Shown here: positions 8,575-15,588 of the stretch, piece after piece
Layout: each line of letters opens with the position of its first letter
Numbering within the stretch: position 1 is the stretch's first letter
Assembly: GCA_003339415.1 (NCBI GenBank)
Contig: PDHQ01000567.1
Coordinates: 1 to 15,588 of the forward strand
Reading direction: 5' to 3'
DNA from: Ophiocordyceps camponoti-saundersi (nom. inval.)
Lineage: Eukaryota > Ascomycota > Sordariomycetes > Hypocreales > Ophiocordycipitaceae
Length of the DNA: 15,588 bases
The notes under the pieces: model-generated
Told to the model about the DNA's origin: nothing
The model's database searches: none
The model's input: only the letters and a program-made list of their open reading frames with translations
Position numbers and translations under genes: made by a program

Positions 8575-9390
8575 TTAAATATCTAAGAGTTATTATTAAA
8601 GCTTATAAAGCTACTCTTTTTTACTATATTAAAATAAAGGCTTTCGTCCCCCCTTTTAACTTATACCTTACTTACTAAATAGCTTATACTTATTACCGCT
8701 TTTAATATATAAGTATAGTAAAACTTATTAATACTATAGTAAAAAAGGCCGCTAAGTAAGTTAGATATAAGCGTAAAGGGCGCCCTTATTAACGGAGATA
8801 TTAAATATTATAAGACTTAGAGGAATTCTATAAGATATAAACTAAACTTAAACCGGAGGCTAAATATACGTAATATAACTTCGATATTAGATTTTAAGAA
8901 AAATAGCTCCTCTAATAGTATTCTTAAGAAAGTAAGCTTAAAAAGTATAGGTAATTTTATAGCTACCTTATTAATAAACCGCTATAGCTTAAAGCTAAAA
9001 CTACTTTATATATCTATAAAAGATTTCTTAAGTTTATTAATATAATATTTATATAATTTTAAATTAGATATATTAAACTTAATTCCTTTCTTTAAGCTTA
9101 TAAGGTTCTTAAGGTAATTTCGAGATATTACCTTTATAATAATAGCGATAAGATAATATTATATATTTTTCTTAACTATACTTTTACTTATAAAAATAAG
9201 CTACTCCTTAATATTAACTAGTAACTAATATAGGACTAGCGTAACTTTACTAAAGCGCTTAATAACTCTTAATTTATAGCTAAATTTATACGCTAGTTTT
9301 TTTCGCTTAAATAATTACGCTAATTTAATTTTATAATATTATTTTATAAAAGTAAAATAAATAAAGGAGATAGGGCCTTTAGCCTTATAA
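8575..9390 (+). pseudogene. LINE ORF2 remnant, C-terminal part after the Gypsy insertion
   Basis: This is the remainder of the LINE interrupted at 2544. Frame 3 opens with LRVIIKAYKAT (from about 8583), then an AFVPPFNLYL-like segment, the usual bridge after the LINE RT. A conserved IRYIKLNSFL block (9066 on) leads into the C-terminal cysteine region, where C-x-C and H-x4-C ligands are now Tyr codons (9129, 9135, 9162, 9177). The tail (AKFIR.FFSLK.LR.FNF) resembles the C-terminal end of Tad1/I-like ORF2 proteins. The frame continues that of 2285-2544 once one target duplication is removed. The stop cannot be placed because true and RIP-made TAA/TAG look alike; 9390 is an estimate. No poly-A or clear 3' end follows. 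Confidence 0.82.
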
Positions 9391-10740
9391 CGGATATATA
9401 AAAACCGCTTTATAGCGATAATTTTATTATTTATTTTACTAGCTACTTACCTAGCCTTAAAGCTAAATTATTTTAATTATATATAAAGTATTAACTTAAC
9501 TACGTAAAGCGCGGAATTAACTACGCTTATTATAGCCGCGGCCTTAGCTATAGCCTTAACCTTAACTATAATTATAAGCGTAAACTAAAGCTACTTATTT
9601 CTTTTCTATTAATAGCTTCTCCTTTTTATTAGATATAATATAGTTACTAACTAATATTATAAAATTTTTATTACTAAATATATTATTAACTAGACTATTT
9701 TAAATAAAATTAAAGATCTCCTTATAAGGAGGTAGCGCGGTTATAGTACGGGCGCTAATAATATCCTTTTTAATAATAAGGGTAACTTTAATACTTAGGG
9801 TAAAAATAGTTTTAAGCTTAATAAGCTTATTAGCCTCTAACTTAAACTTAATAAGTATTAAGGCGGAAGCGGAATTAATAATAGGAGGCGGAGTATAAAA
9901 AATAGGAGGATAATTAGTAAAAGATAAGCTCCCTTATAAGCGCGCTTTATTCTTAGTAGCGCGGTAAATATAGCGGAGCTTCTTAGTTAATTATTTAAAA
10001 AAGTTAATTACTTATATATAAAAAATATACTACTCCTATATTTAAGCTAATATAATAGTAATAAGTTAGTTAGCGCTAGTTAAACTTTTAGTTACCTTAA
10101 TAATAAGGTTTTTCCCGATAATAAGAGGTTATAAGCTTTAAAGTAATATATAGCTAGTAGCTGCTTATATAACTTAATTAGCGTAAGTATTATTATAATA
10201 TATAATAGTATATATCTCTTTTATACGCTAAATTATATTTTTCTACTATATTTATTAATATAAGATTTACCGCGAACTTAATATAACTTTAATATTACTT
10301 ATTATTTAAATATTATAATTAAAGCTTAGCTAGTAAGTAACCTTAACCGCGGCGCGAATAGCTTTAGCTATAATAGAATTATTAATTAGCTAATACTTAG
10401 TATAATTATTTATATATTTAATATAAGCTACGCTTAGATAGTTTACCTTAATTATTAGTAAATATAAATATACGCTAAAGCTAAGTATTTATTTTTTTTA
10501 TACTTAATAAAGGTTTTTAAAGCTAATAAGCGTACTAATATATTTTATATAAAATACCGCTTAAGGAAAGTTAGGTTTAGCGGGTATTTTACTCTAGTAT
10601 AAGTTAGCTATAAACTAATTACGCGCGCTAAGGATTACTTATATAGTTAAAATTACTAAAAAAATAATAAGATAACGATAGCTTACTTATATTAGTAAGA
10701 GTAACCCTCCCTTTTTTTATATATTTTTAAGCTTTAAGTT
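9391..10740. other. Unassigned RIP-mutated DNA, possible antisense coding remnant
   Basis: About 1.35 kb with no family I recognise. On the minus strand, one frame running from about 10080 down to 9500 reads fairly smoothly when TAA/TAG are taken as former Gln/Trp. It includes a basic LTKKLRYIYRATKNKARL-like stretch (about 9990-9930), a Pro-rich part and a Gly/Arg-rich part with repeated G-Y/R-S motifs. After RIP, open-looking frames are easy to find on either strand, so this is weak. The segment may belong to another transposon or to LINE flanking DNA. Confidence 0.3.
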
Positions 10741-10759
10741 ACTAATTTATAAAGATTAA

Positions 10760-10792
10760 TTTCCTAATTAAGAAAGCTTCCCGATTAGGAAA
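10760..10792. repeat. Short inverted repeat TTTCCTAAT / ATTAGGAAA
   Basis: TTTCCTAAT (10760-10768) and ATTAGGAAA (10784-10792) are exact reverse complements separated by 15 bases, and GAAAGCTT occurs twice in the same stretch. It could be a stem-loop or an element end; no partner end was located. Confidence 0.5.
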
Positions 10793-10805
10793 GCTTAAAA
10801 AAGGG

Positions 10806-10825
10806 GTATATACCTAGGTATATAC
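10806..10825. repeat. Perfect 20-bp palindrome centred on CCTAGG
   Basis: GTATATACCTAGGTATATAC reads the same on both strands. It lies 14 bp from a second perfect palindrome with the same outer word GTATATA, so the two are likely related. Confidence 0.75.
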
Positions 10826-10839
10826 TATATATAGAGGAG

Positions 10840-10855
10840 GTATATAGCTATATAC
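10840..10855. repeat. Perfect 16-bp palindrome GTATATAGCTATATAC
   Basis: An exact palindrome directly after AGAGGAG. It shares GTATATA...TATATAC arms with the 10806-10825 palindrome. Function unknown; a dimeric-protein site or a cruciform-prone junction is possible. Confidence 0.75.
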
Positions 10856-10934
10856 TTAAGGGTTAAGTAATATATACTTAGAGGCTAGGAAGGTACGTAC
10901 TAATATATATAAGTAGTACGCACCGCCGCTACTA

Positions 10935-11160
10935 TTATCTTTTCCTTATCTTATCTATCTTTTCTTATCTTTCCTTACGTTATAGTATTACCGTAACCGA
11001 TAGTTACTTTCTTTATATACGCAGAGCGCCTAGCCTAGCCTCGAGCCGGACGCGGTCCTACTAGGCTACTATATAGCGGGGGGTTTTACCTCTTTTAGGA
11101 GGGTTTTTCCTACTTAACTTACTACCGAGGTTCTAGCAGCTACTTTTATAGCCTCTAGAG
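10935..11160 (+). other. Pyrimidine-rich strip followed by a GC-richer island
   Basis: From about 10937 to 10977 one strand is a run of TCTTTTCC- and CTTATC-like words, resembling the C/T strip before fungal transcript starts. From about 11020 to 11150 the sequence is clearly richer in G and C (CGAGCCGGACGCGG, GCGGGGGG, GAGGGTTTTTCC). No reading frame, tRNA or rRNA was recognised. A promoter or a solo LTR fragment is possible, but no second copy is visible in the window. Confidence 0.35.
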
Positions 11161-11180
11161 TACTATAATAATAATAATAA

Positions 11181-12816
11181 TATAGAGTTTATATAGCTTA
11201 CTTATCCTCCTAGCTATTATTATTATTATAAACTAAATCCTTATATTTAACTAAAGCGGCCTTAATAATCTAATTTATTAAAGATTTATTAGTATAGCTT
11301 AAAAATATATAAAAGTTTTACTATCTTATAATAGACCTTATAATAGCTAATTTTAAAAAATAGCTAAATTATTATAATAAAGTTATAAATAAGTATAAAG
11401 TTAAAGTTAGAGGAGGAGGTATTATTATATTCGCTTTTTAGCGTTTCTACCTTAGCTATTATTAGTTTCTAGTTAGCGCTAAAAAGGGAGGAGAAAGGGT
11501 AATATATATAAAGTTCTAATCCGTAAACTTTTAAAATTAAGTAATATATATATCCCTCGCCTAATCCTATACCGCTTTTATTTTAAGGTAAAGTTAACTT
11601 TATTTAAAGTAAAACCCTTAATAAAAAAAGTAATAATATAGTTTTTTCTTATAAGCTATAAGGTAAGTAAACTTACCTTTTATATATAAAGTAATAAAAT
11701 ACTTATTATATTATTACCTTACTATATAATATTTAATAATATATTTAAGTTAATAATATTTAAAATATTATTAAGGTTAGACTTTTAGTATATATAGTTT
11801 AGTATTAAAAATCTCCGCTTATATTATTATATTTTTATTATAAATTTAGTTTATATCCGCTATATTATTAATAATAATTATTAAAAAATTCTATTAAGCT
11901 TTAAAATAATATCTTTTTATATATAATTATATTACTAAAACCTTATTTAATAATTTAATCTTTTTCTAAAAAGTTTCCTTACTACCTTATTATAAGGCTT
12001 ATACTAATACCCTTTATATAATAAGAGTATAACCGTTACTAATTAAGCGTACCTTTTCTCTAAAAATAATATAAAGCTACCTTAAATTAGATTAAAGCTT
12101 ATAAATAATATTTTAAAATATTATTATAATATCGCTACTAAGTAATTTCCTTATTATAAAAGCTTAGCCTTACTTACGGAGTTTATAATTAATATTTATT
12201 ATAGTTACCTTAAAGCCTTAGATTTAAAGCGAAGTAATTATAAAGTTAGAATAAATTATAAGCTATTACTTATATTACTTAGGAACTTACTTTTTAATAG
12301 TTTTCTCCGATATTTTAGCTATAATTATAGCTTATATTAAAGGAGTTCCGCTCCCCTTAAAGCTATAAAAAAGAGAGGAAACCGCGGCTATAATAGATAA
12401 GAAGATATTACTAATTAATAAAGTTAGAGTAAGGGGGGTATCTCCCTAAACTTTTTTAAACTCCGCTACTTCTTTAATAATTACTTATATAAAGATAAAA
12501 GCGTCTCTTAAAATAATCTTATTAATATTTACCTTAGCTTCTAATAAGGTAATAAATATAATAAACTTTTAAGTTTAAGATTATTATAATTCGGAGTAAA
12601 GCTATATTTTAAGTAAAAAATTTTTATAGTTATAATTAACTTATATAACGTTACCCTTTTTTTTAAAATTACTCTAAACGCGGCTAGCTATTATTATAAA
12701 TTAATAGAAAGAGCAGAGTTTATTTATAATATAAGAATAAGAAGTCTATATCCGCGTTATTATAAGCGTGGAATTTATAAAATATATAAAAGTTAAATAT
12801 ATTTTATATAGCTTAG
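11181..12816. repeat. Long direct repeat, copy A (about 1.63 kb)
   Basis: The segment from TATAGAGTTTATATAGC to the ATATAGCTTAG near 12816 is repeated at 13028-14657 in the same orientation. The two align base for base over nearly all their length, with offset 1847 at the start and 1841 at the end, so only a few small indels separate them. The differences I checked are mostly C/T and G/A, as RIP would give. The identity of the unit is unknown. On the minus strand, a frame near 12075-11930 reads similarly in both copies (for example a NGYTLII/KGYTFII stretch), but a one-base indel between the copies lies beside it. It is too large and too closely spaced to be a normal LTR pair. Confidence 0.75.
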
Positions 12817-13027
12817 AATTATCTTATATATATTTTAAAAAGGGGAAAAACCGGAGAACTTAGAGTAAAACCTTTCTTTTAAGCGTTACTTTAGCTTTAA
12901 GTTAAACCTTATATATACTTAGTATTTTATATATTTAATAAGTTAAGTAATAACTAATAATATAATAGCTAATATTTCCCTTAAAGCGGACTTTATAATA
13001 GTAAAAGTATATATAAACTAAGTTTAA
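12817..13027. other. Spacer between the two long direct repeats
   Basis: About 210 bp of AT-rich sequence containing a GGGGAAAAACCGGAG segment. No gene, hairpin or repeat shared with the outer flanks was seen. The short spacer favours a local duplication or two adjacent insertions rather than an LTR element with an interior. Confidence 0.5.
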
Positions 13028-14657
13028 TATAAAGTTTATATAGCTTACTTATTTTTCTAGCTATTATTATTACTATAAACTAAATTTTTATATTAAATTA
13101 AAATAGCCTTAATAATTTAATTTATTAAAGCTTTATTAGCGTAGCTTAAGTATATATAAAAGTTTTATTATCTTATAATAAACTTTATAATAACTAATCT
13201 TAAAAAATAGCTAGATTATTATAGCGGAGTTATAAATAAATATAAAGTTAAAGTTAAAGGAGGGGGTATTATTATATTTGCTTTTTAGCGTTTCCGCCCT
13301 AGCTATTACTAATTTCTAGTTAGCGCTAAAAGGGGAGGAGGGGTAATATATATAAAGCTTTAGTTTATAAACTTTTAAGGTTAGGTAATATATATATTTT
13401 TCGCCTAGTCTTATACTACTCTTATCTTAAAATAAAGTTAATTTTACTTAAAGTAAAACTTTTAATAAAAAAGGTAATAATATAATTTTTTCTTATAAGC
13501 TATAAAGTAAGCGAACTTACTTTTTATATATAAAATAGTAAAATATTTATTATATTATAGCTTTATTATATAATATTTAGTAATATATTTAAGTTAGTAA
13601 TATTTAAAATATTATTAAAGTTAAACTTTTAATATATATAATTTAATATTAGAAATCTCCGCTTATATTATTATATTTCCGTTATAAATTTAATTTATAT
13701 CCGCTATATTATTAATAATAATTATTAAGAAACTCCGCTAAGTTTTAAAATAATATCTCTTCGCGTATAATTATATTACTAAAACTTTATTTAATAACTT
13801 AATCTTTTTTTAAAAAGCTTCCTTACCGCTTTATTATAAGGCCCGCGCTAGCACCTTTTTTATAATAAAAGTATAACCTTTATTAGTTAAGCGTGCTTTT
13901 TTTTAAAAGTAATATAAAGCTATTTTAAATTAAACTAAAGCTTATAAATAATATCTTAGAATATTATTATAATATCGCTACTAAATAATTTCCTTATTAT
14001 AAAAGCTTAGCCTTACTTATAAAATTTATAATTAATATTTATTATAATTATTTTAAAGCTTTAAATTTAAAGTAAAATAGCTATAAAGTTAAAATAAATT
14101 ATAAGCTATTACTTATATCGCTTAAGAACTTACTTTTTAATAGTTTTCTCTAGCGCTTTAGCTATAGTTATAGCTTATATTAGAGGAGTTCCGCTTCCCT
14201 TAAAGCTATTAAAAAAAGGAAACTATAGCTATAATAGTTAAGAAGATATTATTAACTAATAGAGTTAGAGTAAGGGGGGCACCTTCTTAAACTCTCTTAA
14301 ACTCTGCTATTTATTTAATAATTACTTATATAAAGATAAAAGTATCTCTTAAAATAATCTTATTAATATTTACCTTAGCTTTTAATATAATAATAAATAT
14401 AGTAAACTTTTAAATTTAAGATTATTATAATTTAAAGTAAAGCTATATTTTAGGTAAAAAATTTTTATAGTTATAATTAACTTATATAGCGTCGCCCTCC
14501 CTTTTAGAGTTATTTTAAGCGCGGCTAGCTATCGCTTTAAAGTAATAAAAGGAGCAAAGTCTACTTATAATATAAGAATAAAAAGTTTATATTTATATCG
14601 CTATAAGCGCGGAATCTATAAAATATATAAAAGTTAAATAAATAAATATAAGCTTAG
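13028..14657. repeat. Long direct repeat, copy B (about 1.63 kb)
   Basis: The second copy of the 11181-12816 unit, in the same orientation. It keeps some C/G bases lost in copy A (for example GCCCGCGCTAGCACC near 13841-13855) and has lost others, so both copies were mutated independently. Small indels include about three to four bases near 13350 and one base in an A-run near 13910. The pair could be used to infer an ancestral unit and then search for its family. Confidence 0.75.
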
Positions 14658-15462
14658 CGCTTAAACGCTTTATTACTTATTTTATAAAATAATAGCTAAT
14701 GAAAAAATAAGCGTTTACTTTAATATTATATAAATTAAAAATATAAGAAGTAATTATAAAAGTCTTACACTTTTTAATATTTATAAAAAGCTAACTTTAT
14801 TAATATAAAATAACTTAAGAGGTTTTAAAGTATATATAATATATATACTTAAAGTTATAATTATTATTTTTTAAGCTTTTTATATTTATTAAGTTATTAT
14901 CTTACCGCTTTAATATATTATTTAGTTAGCTATAGTTACTATTTTGCGTAATAAGCGGATATATTATAAAAGGGGATTTAAATAATAAAAGCGTTATTAT
15001 ATTATAAAAAGTAAAATATTTATATACTCCTTATATCTAAAACTTTTATAATAGTTATAATATTAACTATTAATAGAATTATAAGGTAGCTTATAAAGCG
15101 TATAAGTAATAGCGAAAATAGTACTTTTAAGAAAAATACCTTTTTATTATAAATATACGCTTATAGCAGGCTATCTATAACTTATAAATAATAATTAAAA
15201 AAAATAAGCTATTACTTTACCCGCTCGCCCCTGCGCTAAAAAAATCCTTAGCTAGCGCGCTTAGCTTACGCTAAAGTTTCTTACTTATATTAACTATTTA
15301 TAAATTATACTAGCTATTACTTATATTATACCGCGCTCGGCGACTAACTTTTACGCCCCTTTTATACTTAAATAATAATAGTTCTTTACGCTTATTTTTA
15401 CCGCTAGTAATATAATTACTATACCCGCCTTATATACTTTAACTTATAGTATATTTTTAGCA
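14658..15462. other. AT-rich, RIP-mutated stretch, no gene seen
   Basis: About 800 bp with no recognisable coding motif on either strand. Bases 14700-14770 keep one TGA and one ACA, contexts that are rare elsewhere, so this part may be slightly less mutated. There is an inverted repeat at 14828-14850 (AAGTATATAT and ATATATACTT around three bases). The stretch from about 15215 to 15360 is somewhat richer in GC. Confidence 0.55.
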
Positions 15463-15465
15463 ATA

Positions 15466-15588
<123 letters not shown>

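Noticed and set aside
11010..11075. Possible tRNA in the GC-richer segment
   Set aside because: The CCTAGCCTAGCC and GAGCCGGACGCGG words give no cloverleaf with a T-loop GTTCGA-like box that I could fit.
11181..14657. The 1.63-kb direct repeats as LTRs of one retrotransposon
   Set aside because: Only about 210 bp lie between them, with no primer site, polypurine tract or coding interior.
14699..14701. ATG at 14699 as a gene start
   Set aside because: The frame reads ATG AAA AAA TAA and stops at once; no ribosome or promoter context is seen.

Overview
This window looks like a gene-free, AT-rich block of a filamentous ascomycete (Pezizomycotina) genome that has been heavily mutated by repeat-induced point mutation (RIP). 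The main evidence is dinucleotide content. CA and TG are almost absent: I counted only about 55-60 across 15.6 kb. TA is everywhere, CG survives, TGA is nearly missing, and I found only two ATG triplets on the + strand. RIP turns CpA into TpA on either strand. Reading TAA/TAG as former CAA/CAG/TGG, TAT/TAC as former Cys/His and ATA as former Met brings back long stretches that match known retroelement proteins. No host gene, rRNA, tRNA or CRISPR array is visible.

Layout. Bases 1-360 are AT-rich and hold a compact block of TTAGTT/AACTAA words able to fold into hairpins. From about 340 to 2544 lies a 5'-truncated LINE (non-LTR retrotransposon, Tad1/I-like), with endonuclease and reverse transcriptase on the + strand. 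At 2544/2545 the LINE is interrupted by a complete Ty3/Gypsy chromovirus (2545-8569, 6025 bp): two 373-bp LTRs, a likely self-priming primer-binding site, gag with a CCHC knuckle, protease, RT, RNase H, a D,D35E integrase, a chromodomain and a polypurine tract. It is flanked by a near-perfect 5-bp target duplication. The LINE resumes in the same reading frame at 8575 and ends near 9390. From there to 11180 the sequence is unassigned; it includes a cluster of perfect palindromes and a pyrimidine-rich strip. From 11181 to 14657 there are two direct copies of an unidentified unit of about 1.63 kb, separated by about 210 bp. The window ends in a pure (AAT)n tract, 120 bp long and running off the edge.

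How it fits together. This is a nested transposon graveyard: the LINE landed first, the chromovirus jumped into its RT/C-terminal linker, and RIP then inactivated both. The two LTRs differ at about 43 of 373 positions, all transitions and with no indels, so point mutation rather than general decay killed the element. RIP changed the active sites themselves (YADD to YANN, FADD to FANN, CCHC to four Tyr, integrase D,D,E to N,D,K). The surviving CA/TG dinucleotides are mostly in GCA/TGC, which shows a neighbour-base rule for the mutator. Most exceptions cluster in the hairpin block and in the LTRs. I found no convincing new functional system; the mutational record is the most informative signal.
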